This document shows, piece by piece, positions 26,081-34,450 of a stretch of 64,000 nucleotides of DNA. The stretch is from Butyrivibrio sp. XPD2006 (GTDB lineage: Bacteria; Bacillota; Clostridia; Lachnospirales; Lachnospiraceae). Each line of letters begins with the position of its first letter. Position 1 is the first letter of the stretch. The notes beneath the pieces are model-generated. The model was not told where the DNA came from. It was given only the letters and a program-made list of their open reading frames with translations, and did no database searches. A program made the translations under genes and the position numbers. The stretch is from positions 104,268-168,267 of the forward strand of contig NZ_ATVT01000009.1 of assembly GCF_000420865.1 (NCBI RefSeq), read 5' to 3'.

Positions 26081-26839
26081 TTGAACATGGACAAATTGTT
26101 GAGAGACAGAATATGCCTGGTTACTGGGACATCTAAAGGGATTGGTAAACGAATAGCAGAAAAATTTGCTGCCGAAGGAGCTACTGTTTATGCCACTGCC
26201 AGAACTGGCGGATGTTTAGACGATTGGTCTTCAGAAGTTACTACTGATTCTGCAGGGAGTGTTATTCCGGTTTATTTTGATATGACAGACAGCGCCGGAA
26301 TAAAGGCATGTGTCTTGAGGATAAAAAAAGAATGTGGGAAACTGGACGTTCTTGTCAATAATGCTGGAATGGTTACGAATGAGCTATTGGGGATGATATC
26401 AATAGATAAGATGCGGCAGATGTTCGATGTGAATGTATTCGGACTGATGGAATTGTCACAATTGGCAGCCATGAAGCTCATGAAACCAAATAAATCCGGA
26501 AGTATAATAAATATTTCTTCTATTGTTGGGGTAGAAGGTAGTCGCGGTCAGATCGCTTATTCTGCCAGTAAGGGTGCAGTAATATCTATTACAAAATCGA
26601 TGGCTAAGGAATTGGCACCGGATAAAGTGAGAGTCAATGCAGTTGCGCCGGGAATGGTAGCCACCGAAAGATTAAAAGCAACCATAAAAGAGCAATACCA
26701 TGATGTGATTCCTCAGATTGGAATGGGAAGGCTTGCAGAAACTGATGATATAGCGGATGCATGTTTGTATTTTGCATCTGACATGTCGTTATATACAACC
26801 GGGCAGGTTCTGACAATTGGGGGGGCTATGGTACTTTAG
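26081..26839 (+). CDS. Short-chain dehydrogenase/reductase 2 (FabG-like)
   Basis: About 252 residues. Classical SDR: CLVTGTSKGIGKRIAEKF, VNNAGMV, IINISSIVGVEGSRGQ, catalytic YSASK, and the C-terminal TTGQVLTIGG. Most like 3-oxoacyl-ACP reductase. GAGGAG (26067-26072) is 8 nt before the TTG at 26081 but 14 nt before ATG 26087, so the TTG start is favoured. A run of seven G lies near the 3' end (26819-26825), in the Gly-Gly codons. Confidence 0.88.
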   Translation: MNMDKLLRDRICLVTGTSKGIGKRIAEKFAAEGATVYATARTGGCLDDWSSEVTTDSAGSVIPVYFDMTDSAGIKACVLRIKKECGKLDVLVNNAGMVTNELLGMISIDKMRQMFDVNVFGLMELSQLAAMKLMKPNKSGSIINISSIVGVEGSRGQIAYSASKGAVISITKSMAKELAPDKVRVNAVAPGMVATERLKATIKEQYHDVIPQIGMGRLAETDDIADACLYFASDMSLYTTGQVLTIGGAMVL

Positions 26840-26907
26840 AAAGATTTATTTATGATATTAGCCTTAAGCAATAAACCGCTTATGCGAATAATAAAGGAAG
26901 TGCTTTT

Positions 26908-28305
26908 ATGTTCCTTGATTTAAATGCAAAAAAAACAGACAAAGAAGCAATAATAGATTCAGACGGCAACGTACTCACATACGGTGATATTATAGCAGAG
27001 GCAGAAACATTTTCTTCATTAACCAAGCCGCGCTCTGTTATATTTGTTTTGTGCAGAAATGATGTTGGAGGTTGTCTCGGCTTCACAAATTGCTTATTAT
27101 CTTGCAATGTACCACTTCTTCTTAATGTGGGAATGGATTCTGCACTATTGGAGAATCTGATAGAGACATACCTTCCTGCATATATCTGGAAACCTTCTGA
27201 AAGCCTTAAATCAGGGGAAGTATCTATATTTGAATCTTATGGGTACGCACTAATTGCTACCGGTAATGAAGTGTATCCTATCCATGATGATTTATCACTT
27301 CTGCTTACGACATCCGGATCCACCGGAAGCCCAAAGCTTGTAAGACATTCCTATTCGAATATTGAAGCTCAGGCACGTAATATATCTGCTTTTTTTGAAA
27401 TAGATGAGACGGAACGTCCACTTCTGGATCTACCGATTTATTACACTATGGGGCTTTCTGTGTTATACAGTCATTTGTTTGTGGGAGCGACTGTGCTCGT
27501 TACTGATAAAAATGTTTTGGATTCGGAATACTGGACCTTCCTAAACGACAATCAAGTTACAAGTATCACTAACATTCCATATACATATGAGCTATTATAC
27601 AAATTGCGTTTTTTGAACAGAGAGTATCCTTCTATTAGGATTATCACTCAGGGTGGAGGGAAACTCAAAGATGAGATATATCATGCATTTGCAGAATATG
27701 CACAGCGTACTTGCAAAAAATTCATTCCAACCTATGGTCAGACTGAAGGTACGGCACGGATGGCCTACCTTCCTGCAGAGTATTCACTGACTAAGACAGG
27801 GTGCATCGGTAAGGCTATTCCCGGAGGGCGGTTATATCTGATAGATGAGAATGGTGACAAGATAACGGAACCTGATGTGATGGGAGAGATGGTATATGAG
27901 GGACCAAACGTTACACTCGGATATGCATTATCTCCAGAGGATTTGGCATTAGGAGATGAACGTCACGGGGTTCTTAAAACCGGAGATATGGTAAAAATGG
28001 ATAGCGATGGATTCTTCTATATTGTTGGGAGAAAAAAGCGCTTCCTTAAACTGAATGGGCATCGCGTGGGACTTGACGAGTGTGAGCAGATCATAAAAGG
28101 GGCATTTGACGTTGACTGTGCATGTACCGGTACAGATAAGAAACTGATGTGCTATGTTGACGAAGATTCATCAATTGAAGAAATAAGAAGACATTTGTCA
28201 GAAGTTACAGGCTTAAATTACATGTATTTTGAGGTACGATGCCTTGACAAGATACCGCGTAGCAGTACCGGAAAAATACTATATTCAAGCTTGAACAAAG
28301 AGTAA
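26908..28305 (+). CDS. AMP-forming acyl ligase (adenylating enzyme)
   Basis: 465 residues, ANL superfamily. Core motifs: LLLTTSGSTGSPKLVRHSYS (A3), PTYGQTEGTARM (A5), LKTGDMVKMDSDGFFYIVGR (A7/A8), and the C-terminal PRSSTGKILYSSL with the catalytic Lys. Shorter than typical acyl-CoA ligases (500-550), with a trimmed N-terminal part, as seen for ligases that load carrier proteins. It probably activates a carboxylic acid starter and loads it on one of the three carrier proteins (inference). Confidence 0.88.
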   Translation: MFLDLNAKKTDKEAIIDSDGNVLTYGDIIAEAETFSSLTKPRSVIFVLCRNDVGGCLGFTNCLLSCNVPLLLNVGMDSALLENLIETYLPAYIWKPSESLKSGEVSIFESYGYALIATGNEVYPIHDDLSLLLTTSGSTGSPKLVRHSYSNIEAQARNISAFFEIDETERPLLDLPIYYTMGLSVLYSHLFVGATVLVTDKNVLDSEYWTFLNDNQVTSITNIPYTYELLYKLRFLNREYPSIRIITQGGGKLKDEIYHAFAEYAQRTCKKFIPTYGQTEGTARMAYLPAEYSLTKTGCIGKAIPGGRLYLIDENGDKITEPDVMGEMVYEGPNVTLGYALSPEDLALGDERHGVLKTGDMVKMDSDGFFYIVGRKKRFLKLNGHRVGLDECEQIIKGAFDVDCACTGTDKKLMCYVDEDSSIEEIRRHLSEVTGLNYMYFEVRCLDKIPRSSTGKILYSSLNKE

Positions 28306-28332
28306 TGGGACAGTAGATTAAAGAGGTGGTGT

Positions 28333-29076
28333 ATGAACTTCTATGGGCAGGTGTGCTTGATAACAGGGGCGTCGCGAGGCATAGGGGCTGCTACGGCAAT
28401 AGAATTTGCAAGAAATGGAGCTGATGCTGTAATAATTAATTACATGAAAAGTGTCGAAGCTGCGGAAAGAATAGCTGATGCTGTAAGAAAATGCGGAGCA
28501 ACTGCAGCAGTGATACAAGCAGATATATCTGATCCGGCGCAGTGTAAACATATGGTTGATCATGTAATCTCTGAGTTTAAACGAATTGATGTGCTTGTCA
28601 ACAATGCCGGTATTAATAAAGACAATCTTGTAATGAATATGTCTGATGAGGACTTTGATCATGTCTTATCAGTTAATCTGAAAAGTTGCTTTAATACCAT
28701 TCATTGTGTATCTAAGCAGTTTATAAGACAAAAATATGGAAGAATCGTAAATGTTTCCTCAATATCAGGGTTGTATGGACATGTGGGTCAGGTAAATTAT
28801 GCTGCTTCAAAAGCTGCAATTATAGGTCTTACTAAAAGTGTAGCAAAGGAGTACGCGACGAGAGGAATTACTTGTAATGCTGTAGCCCCGGGATATATCG
28901 ATACTGACATGACTGGGAGTCTTAATGAGAGGGAACGTGGCGAAACATTATCCTATATAGCAATGAAGCGATTTGGACGCCCAGAGGAGATTGCTTGTGC
29001 CATTGCTTTTTTAGCATCTAAAGAAGCATCTTACATTACAGGTGAAGTTGTAGAAATATCTGGTGGAATTCTCTAA
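28333..29076 (+). CDS. fabG: 3-oxoacyl-ACP reductase (FabG)
   Basis: 247 residues, the typical FabG length. CLITGASRGIGAATAIEFAR, VNNAGINKDNLVMNMSDEDF, NVSSISGLYGHVGQVNYAAS with YAASK, and GYIDTDMTGSL and SYITGEVVEISGG at the end: the closest of the three SDRs to housekeeping FabG. It reduces 3-oxoacyl-ACP to 3-hydroxyacyl-ACP with NADPH. No dehydratase or enoyl reductase gene was recognised nearby, so the hydroxyacyl stage may be the product. Confidence 0.92.
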   Translation: MNFYGQVCLITGASRGIGAATAIEFARNGADAVIINYMKSVEAAERIADAVRKCGATAAVIQADISDPAQCKHMVDHVISEFKRIDVLVNNAGINKDNLVMNMSDEDFDHVLSVNLKSCFNTIHCVSKQFIRQKYGRIVNVSSISGLYGHVGQVNYAASKAAIIGLTKSVAKEYATRGITCNAVAPGYIDTDMTGSLNERERGETLSYIAMKRFGRPEEIACAIAFLASKEASYITGEVVEISGGIL

Positions 29077-29089
29077 GGAGGAATAGGCT

Positions 29090-29617
29090 TTGAGTAAGCG
29101 AAAAGCAATTGCCTGTACCGCGCTGTTAGTAGCAGGGACTATGGTACATAAGTATTATAAGAATAATAAAGAGGCTATTGCTGACCTCAAAAGACGTATA
29201 GATATTTTGGAAAGGGATCGAAATAAGCTAGACAGTTATCAGAAGGTATATGTTTCGCTTCTTAGACAATACTCGGAAATGAATGGGCGCGATTATGTTT
29301 CGTATATTGCTGAAAATATAATGAAACGTGGATGGTCCACCATAATCGTTTACGGTTGTGGCCAGGTGGGTAAACTGCTTGCGGATCTGTTACCAGAGGA
29401 AACGGTGAAAATCCAAGCTTTCATAGATAAGGCTCCTCGTGAGAATGAATATAAAGGTATACCTATTTATTCTATAAAGAATGCTGACAACCTCAAAAAG
29501 TGCGACTGTATTATTGTCACTCCGGTATACATGTTTGGAACTATATTGGATGACTTATATGCTGCGGGAAGAAATGAGGAGATTATTCGCATCACGGATA
29601 TAATTCAGACAATATAA
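29090..29617 (+). CDS. Membrane-anchored Rossmann-type protein of unknown function
   Basis: 175 residues. A hydrophobic segment (AIACTALLVAGTMVHKYY, about residues 5-22) is followed by a charged coiled helix and then a nucleotide-binding-like motif IIVYGCGQVGKLLADLLPEE with IQAFIDKAPRENEYKGIPIY, similar to N-terminal Rossmann modules of sugar acyltransferases and related proteins. TTG start fixed by AAGGAGG (29075-29081) that overlaps the fabG stop. Overlaps the next gene by 1 bp. Possibly a membrane partner of the hexapeptide transferase that follows. Confidence 0.5.
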   Translation: MSKRKAIACTALLVAGTMVHKYYKNNKEAIADLKRRIDILERDRNKLDSYQKVYVSLLRQYSEMNGRDYVSYIAENIMKRGWSTIIVYGCGQVGKLLADLLPEETVKIQAFIDKAPRENEYKGIPIYSIKNADNLKKCDCIIVTPVYMFGTILDDLYAAGRNEEIIRITDIIQTI

Positions 29618-30231
29618 TGGTTTTTGAAAAGAGTATACATATGAGAATCAGTGACATCTTAACAGATGGAATTAAAAACAAACTCAATCATGCTGGTAGA
29701 AAAAAATATAAATATCGCGCAATAATGCAGAATATTGTAGGAATGACTTTTTTTGATTTTAAGTTGATTCGTATTAGGCGATATTTCTATAAGGCATTCT
29801 TTGATGTTGGGGAAGGCTTGGTAGTTGGACATAATGTTAAATTGCAGCGAAGACATACAAATGCCCATAATGAGGGGTGTGATATCAAGATAGGGGACAA
29901 CGTTCTCTTGGCTTCTGACAGCAGAATAGATTATTCAGGTGGTATTATTCTGAAAAATAATGTAAAGATCAGCTGTGGCGTTTTAATCCTCACTCACACG
30001 CACATGACTGATCATGCTGCATATATAAACAGAATACAGCCAATTCGCTTTTCACAATTGATCATTGATGAGAAAGCATGGCTTGGAGAACGTGCAATAA
30101 TACTTCCCGGAGTATCTCGTATTGGGCAAGGTGCTGTGATAGGATCGGGTGCAGTTGTCGGGCGAGATGTTCCTGATTATGCTATTGTGTCTGGAAATCC
30201 CGGGAAAATAATAGGCTATTCAAACAAGTGA
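29617..30231 (+). CDS. Left-handed beta-helix (hexapeptide) acyltransferase
   Basis: 204 residues. The LbH repeats start around residue 65 (GLVVGHNVKLQRRH, CDIKIGDNVLLASDSRID, GIILKNNVKISCGVLILTHT), with the catalytic His region THTHMTDHAAY and the final coils WLGERAIILPGVSRIGQGAV then IGSGAVVGRDVPDYAIVSGN. WbbJ/maltose-acetyltransferase type. It transfers an acyl group to a sugar hydroxyl or amine, normally from acyl-CoA but sometimes from acyl-ACP. One of at least three candidate acyltransferases in the island. Confidence 0.88.
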   Translation: MVFEKSIHMRISDILTDGIKNKLNHAGRKKYKYRAIMQNIVGMTFFDFKLIRIRRYFYKAFFDVGEGLVVGHNVKLQRRHTNAHNEGCDIKIGDNVLLASDSRIDYSGGIILKNNVKISCGVLILTHTHMTDHAAYINRIQPIRFSQLIIDEKAWLGERAIILPGVSRIGQGAVIGSGAVVGRDVPDYAIVSGNPGKIIGYSNK

Positions 30232-30269
30232 TGAAATATTATAAAGCGGATGCTTAGGAGATATTTAGT

Positions 30270-30569
30270 ATGGAATATGTACATGATTTAATATTAAGGG
30301 CTGTAGATGACTTGAACGCTAACCTGGATCCAAGCTGTCAGTATGACTATTCTGAAGAGATGATCTTCATCGGAAAGAATTCTGATCTTGATAGCATGGA
30401 CCGAGTATGCTTTATTGAATTCATAGAGTCATCTGTAGAAGATGAGAGAGGCATTTCTTTGGAACTATTGAACGATCCCAGGTTTAAAGACAATACATCT
30501 TGCACTTTTAAAGAGCTGGAATTATATATTGTGGATAAGCTGAAAGCGGAAGGAATAAATGAATCATAA
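30270..30569 (+). CDS. Acyl carrier-like protein 3
   Basis: 99 residues. Carrier-like motif GKNSDLDSMDRVCFIEFIES puts the attachment Ser at S42 (DSM). Longer and more divergent than the other two carriers, with an acidic N-terminal helix. It overlaps the second KAS III by 11 bp, mirroring the overlap of carrier 1 and KAS III 1; each KAS III therefore seems to come with its own carrier. Confidence 0.72.
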   Translation: MEYVHDLILRAVDDLNANLDPSCQYDYSEEMIFIGKNSDLDSMDRVCFIEFIESSVEDERGISLELLNDPRFKDNTSCTFKELELYIVDKLKAEGINES

Positions 30570-31497
30570 GTTTTGGCAAATAGGTACGTATCTACCGGAA
30601 TGCATTATCAGTAATGAAGATATACATGCGCAATGTCCCGATTTTTCATGTGACTATGCACGAGATAAGCTTGGAATTGAATTCAGACATATTTCTAAAG
30701 GTGAATTGTGTGTAGACATGGCTTATAAAGCAGTGATGAATCTAAAAGACATGGCAGAGGCAGATGTTGGACAATCAGATATGCTTATATTTGTAACACA
30801 GACACCGGACTATCCTCTTCCCTCCATGTCATGTGTACTTCAGGACAGGATGTCATTGCCACAGCGTACGATATGCTTTGACATTAATATGGGGTGTTCC
30901 GGATATATATATGCGCTATCAACAGCATACTCATATATAAATTCTGGTTTAGCGAAGCAAGCAATAGTTGTTACCTCTGAAAGATACTCTAAGTATATTA
31001 GTGATGATGACTATGCTAACAGAGGTATTTTTGGAGATGCAGCTACTGCTACCCTGGTTACATCGGAGATGGCACATTGTATGAGAAAGTTTGCATTTTG
31101 GACTGATGGTTCTGGATATAATGACATTATAGTTCCGGATATAGATACAGGATTTGTGATGAATGGGCCGGAGGTAATGGCTTTTTCTATAAAGCGGATA
31201 CCGCAGGTTGTTAAAGATCTTTTAAGCAGTACTGACATTGATAAAGAGGATATAGACTATTTTGTGTTTCATCAGGGAAATCAGTATATGCTAAAGAATA
31301 TTCAGCATAGATTGGGAATAAATGAAAAGCAGATGGTTTATAGCCTGAAAAATACAGGTAACACTGTTTCTTCATCGATTCCTATTGCTATAAATAGTCT
31401 TATTGATAGTGATAGTACTATTTCAGGTACGAAAATGCTTCTATGCGGATTCGGTGTGGGATTATCTGTAGGTGCTGTTTTGATAGATTGTTTCTAA
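30559..31497 (+). CDS. 3-oxoacyl-ACP synthase III-like enzyme (KAS III) 2
   Basis: 312 residues, normal FabH length. Predicted triad C113 in DINMGCSGYIYALS, H238 in FVFHQGNQYML, N268 in LKNTGNTVSSSIP. MGCSG and the GFGVGLSVGAV loop are standard. It shares only landmarks with the first KAS III. RBS GGAAGGA inside the end of the carrier gene. Probably catalyses a second condensation or a different starter. Confidence 0.9.
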   Translation: MNHKFWQIGTYLPECIISNEDIHAQCPDFSCDYARDKLGIEFRHISKGELCVDMAYKAVMNLKDMAEADVGQSDMLIFVTQTPDYPLPSMSCVLQDRMSLPQRTICFDINMGCSGYIYALSTAYSYINSGLAKQAIVVTSERYSKYISDDDYANRGIFGDAATATLVTSEMAHCMRKFAFWTDGSGYNDIIVPDIDTGFVMNGPEVMAFSIKRIPQVVKDLLSSTDIDKEDIDYFVFHQGNQYMLKNIQHRLGINEKQMVYSLKNTGNTVSSSIPIAINSLIDSDSTISGTKMLLCGFGVGLSVGAVLIDCF

Positions 31498-31558
31498 GAG
31501 AAACTGAAATTACTCGATGGTAGGATTGCTTAAGTGAAGAAGGGAAACGAGAATCGTT

Positions 31559-32689
31559 ATGAGTTTATTCCCATTTGATTTACATATTACTTATTGTGCT
31601 GGAATTGAAATTGGTGATTGGCTGTTCTTCTCCTGCAATATGTTTAATGGACTTTTCAAGCATAATTTGATGACGAAAGAGACTGTTTTCCTAGGTAAAT
31701 TTGAGCATGAAATGGTCTTTTCAATCAATCTTTACCAAAGAGCGCTTATTTGGAAAAACAAAATAGTATTTGTCCCGAGTGTGGCAAGGGATCTATGTAT
31801 ATATGACCCACGAGAAGAAACTTTTGAGTATGTCAAACTTCATAATTGGGAAAAGGCCACCGGAATAGATTGTTTCCTTGAGGGAGACAATCTATGGATT
31901 TGCTATGCATATAAAAGCCATTTTGTACTAAAAATCAATCTGGAGAGCAGAGAGGTTGTTAACATCAAATCTCCAGACGATAGCATATATTCAGATGCTG
32001 GTAAGCATAGGAAGACAGCTTTTTGGAGTGGGGTGGCATTCTATAAAGACAAGTTATACATTCCACTATGGCAGGAAGAACACATAGTGTGTCTTGATAC
32101 TAAAAGCGATGATTACAGAGTTATAAAACTTCCCATGAAGGGCTTACAGCTTGCGTCGATTGCCGTATTTGATGGAAAAATATATTTCACATCATATAAA
32201 GACTGGAATGTGTATTGTTATGATATGGGTTTGGGGAGAATAAAGACTTATGCCGGCACAGTTCTTGGAAATACAGCTAAGGGCTTTTTATATCCGTTGA
32301 TGATAACATCTGATAACGGGCTTTATATTTTCCCTGAAGTAGGTAATAGCGTACTGACGATAAAAGATAACGCGTTGGTTAAGGCCTTTGATTTACCAAA
32401 TGATTTCGAACGAATTAGCAGCGATGTGTGCAATAGAAGAAAAAGATTCTATGGCATAGTCAGGTGTAGCAATGAAATAACAATTCCTCCGTATTGTACT
32501 AATCGCATGCTGACATTTGATGTGGAAAGCGGCGAATGTAGGTCAACAGAGTTATTGTTTGACAATGATTATATTGAAGAAATGTTCAAAAACGTTTACA
32601 AGCCTGCATTTGTTAAGGAACAGCGCGGAAAAGATATGGTGACGGAAGGGCGATTCTATACCTTAAGTGATTTTTTGTCGGATATTTAA
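31559..32689 (+). CDS. Beta-propeller-like protein of unknown function
   Basis: 376 residues. Repeated short strand patterns of about 45-50 residues (KIVFVPSVARDLCIYDPREE, KLYIPLWQEEHIVCLDTKSD, KIYFTSYKDWNVYCYDMGLG, GLYIFPEVGNSVLTIKDNAL) suggest a six- or seven-bladed propeller. No signal peptide or membrane segment, so cytosolic. Not recognised further. As the last gene of the co-directional run it may be a binding or scaffold protein for the modification enzymes. The ribosome site is weak. Confidence 0.5.
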   Translation: MSLFPFDLHITYCAGIEIGDWLFFSCNMFNGLFKHNLMTKETVFLGKFEHEMVFSINLYQRALIWKNKIVFVPSVARDLCIYDPREETFEYVKLHNWEKATGIDCFLEGDNLWICYAYKSHFVLKINLESREVVNIKSPDDSIYSDAGKHRKTAFWSGVAFYKDKLYIPLWQEEHIVCLDTKSDDYRVIKLPMKGLQLASIAVFDGKIYFTSYKDWNVYCYDMGLGRIKTYAGTVLGNTAKGFLYPLMITSDNGLYIFPEVGNSVLTIKDNALVKAFDLPNDFERISSDVCNRRKRFYGIVRCSNEITIPPYCTNRMLTFDVESGECRSTELLFDNDYIEEMFKNVYKPAFVKEQRGKDMVTEGRFYTLSDFLSDI

Positions 32690-32715
32690 AGCTTGTTAGG
32701 ATGTATGCTATCTTC

Positions 32716-32754
32716 CCGCCTATAAATGGATACTAGAATTATTCTTTATAGCGG
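32716..32754. terminator. Possible bidirectional terminator between convergent genes
   Basis: CCGC-C-TATAAA (32716-32726) pairs with TTTATAGCGG (32745-32754), one bulge, loop about 18 nt. It overlaps the stop of the minus-strand carboxyltransferase. T-runs are weak on both sides. Confidence 0.35.
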
Positions 32755-34296
32755 TATATTTCCATGTGGCTTAATAATTGCATGGTTGGACTGCTTATCT
32801 TTTAGGGCCCTAAAGGAATCAGCAATCTTTTCCCTTGTTTCCTCAGGAAGAATTACTTCATCGATGAATCCACGCTTGGCAGCAATATAGGGATTCATAT
32901 AAGTTTCTTCATATTCATCAGTAAGATCTTTTCTACGACTTCCGTCATCATTGTCTTCTTTGAGTGATTTTCCATACAGGATATCAACAGCTCCATCTGC
33001 TCCAAGGACTGCAGTTTGCGCAATAGGCCACGCAAAAACAACATCAGCGCCCATTCCTTTGCTGTTCATGCAGATATAGGCACCACCGATAGCTTTACGG
33101 GTGATGAGAGTAATCTTAGGAACAGTCGCTTCCGCATATGCATACAAAAGTTTGGCTCCACGGCGGATGATTCCTCCGTGTTCTTGCTTTGTTCCGGGAA
33201 GGAAACCGGGGACATCCTCTATGGTGAGAAGAGGAATGTGGAAACAATCGCAGAATCTGATAAATCTTGCTGCCTTTTCTGAAGCTGCGCAGTCAAGAGA
33301 CCCGCCTATATGATATGGCTGGTTCGCAATAATTCCGATTACTTCTCCATCTAGTCTGGCAAATCCAACAACAATGTTCGGGGCATAATCCTTTTGTACT
33401 TCAAAAAGGGTATCTTTATCGATAAAAGATTCAATGACTTTAGTCACATCATAAACTTTGCGCTGGTTATCGGGAACAATGTTTTCAAGTTCTAAGGAGT
33501 TGTCTATCGTAACAGTATTGGGATCGTAAGGGGGACGCTCATCAAGGTTCTGAGGAAGGTATGAGAGCAACTTTTTTACTCCATCAAGGCAGGATTTGTC
33601 GTCATCGTATCTGAAATGTACGACTCCGCTTTTTTCGCTCTGAACTTTGGCTCCACCTAGCTCGTCGCTGGTAACATCTTCACCCATAATGGTTTTTACA
33701 ACTTTAGGACCGGTGATAAACATATGACCGGTCTGCTCAGACATGAAAATAAAGTCCGACAGTCCGGGAGCATAGCAGGCTCCGCCTGCGCAGGGACCCA
33801 TTATTACAGCTATCTGCGGAATAACGCCTGAAGCCATCGTGTTTCGATAGAACATGCTACTGTAACCATCAAGAGAGGTAATTCCTTCCTCTATTCTGGC
33901 TCCGCCGCTGTCATATATTGCTACATAGGGAGCTTTCATCTTAAGGGCCATGTCCATGATGTGGCAGATTTTGCGGGAATGATACTCGCCGAGAGTTCCG
34001 CCCATAACGGTAAAATCCTCAGCTGCAGCATATACTGTGCGGCCGTTAACCTTTCCATAGCCGATGATAACACCATCACCGGGTATGCATTTTTCTGCCA
34101 TGCCGTAGGCATCACCTCTGGATTCTACTAGACTTTCTATTTCTACGAAACTTCCAGGGTCAAACAGCATATCGATTCGTTCTCTGGCAGTATGTTTTCC
34201 GAGTTCATGCTGCTTTTGAATTCGCTTTTCTCCGCCGCCTTTTTTAGCCTGTTCTCTTTTGTTCAATAGGTCTTCGCGGTATTTGGCATCCCACAT
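32746..34296 (-). CDS. Acyl-CoA carboxylase carboxyltransferase subunit
   Basis: About 516 residues, the PccB/MmdA type. Landmarks: GGGEKRIQKQHELGKHTARE then RIDMLFDPGSF; YDSGGARIEEGITSLDGYSS; MGPCAGGACYAPGLSDFIFM; and RKAIGGAYICMNSKGMGADV near the C-terminus. These bind acyl-CoA and carboxybiotin and make malonyl- or methylmalonyl-CoA. No biotin carboxylase or biotin carrier is in the window, so partners must lie elsewhere. An in-frame GTG at 34320 exists, but GGAGG 5 nt before ATG 34296 decides the start. Divergent from the MBL-fabD genes; likely supplies the extender for them. Confidence 0.9.
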   Translation of the reverse strand: MWDAKYREDLLNKREQAKKGGGEKRIQKQHELGKHTARERIDMLFDPGSFVEIESLVESRGDAYGMAEKCIPGDGVIIGYGKVNGRTVYAAAEDFTVMGGTLGEYHSRKICHIMDMALKMKAPYVAIYDSGGARIEEGITSLDGYSSMFYRNTMASGVIPQIAVIMGPCAGGACYAPGLSDFIFMSEQTGHMFITGPKVVKTIMGEDVTSDELGGAKVQSEKSGVVHFRYDDDKSCLDGVKKLLSYLPQNLDERPPYDPNTVTIDNSLELENIVPDNQRKVYDVTKVIESFIDKDTLFEVQKDYAPNIVVGFARLDGEVIGIIANQPYHIGGSLDCAASEKAARFIRFCDCFHIPLLTIEDVPGFLPGTKQEHGGIIRRGAKLLYAYAEATVPKITLITRKAIGGAYICMNSKGMGADVVFAWPIAQTAVLGADGAVDILYGKSLKEDNDDGSRRKDLTDEYEETYMNPYIAAKRGFIDEVILPEETREKIADSFRALKDKQSNHAIIKPHGNIPL

Positions 34297-34340
34297 AGTG
34301 GCCTCCACAGTTTGTGACACAACTTATATATTGATACATT

Positions 34341-34396
34341 ATTAATTATATATCGAGCATTCATTGCACGCAAACAAGTTAAACTATATAATTAAT
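34341..34396. promoter_or_regulatory. Overlapping divergent promoters with inverted repeat
   Basis: Plus strand: TTGCAC (34364-34369), 17-nt spacer, TATAAT (34387-34392). Minus strand: TTGCGT (complement of 34373-34368), 17-nt spacer, TATAAT (complement of 34350-34345). The two -35 boxes overlap by 2 bp. A perfect 12-bp inverted repeat, ATTAATTATATA (34341-34352) and TATATAATTAAT (34385-34396), covers both -10 boxes. One regulator could control carboxyltransferase and MBL-fabD together. Confidence 0.7.
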
Positions 34397-34450
34397 TATA
34401 GGTGTATTTCTCCAAAAAAATAAAAAATCAATATTACAGAGGGCGGAGAT

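Noticed and set aside
26819..26825. Seven-G tract in the second SDR as a phase-variation site
   Set aside because: It encodes conserved Gly-Gly near the end of the protein and seven bases is short; no sign of frame instability.
20374..32689. Housekeeping fatty-acid synthesis operon
   Set aside because: FabF, FabZ and enoyl reductase are missing, carriers are divergent, and the genes are mixed with sugar acyltransferases behind a sigma-28 promoter.
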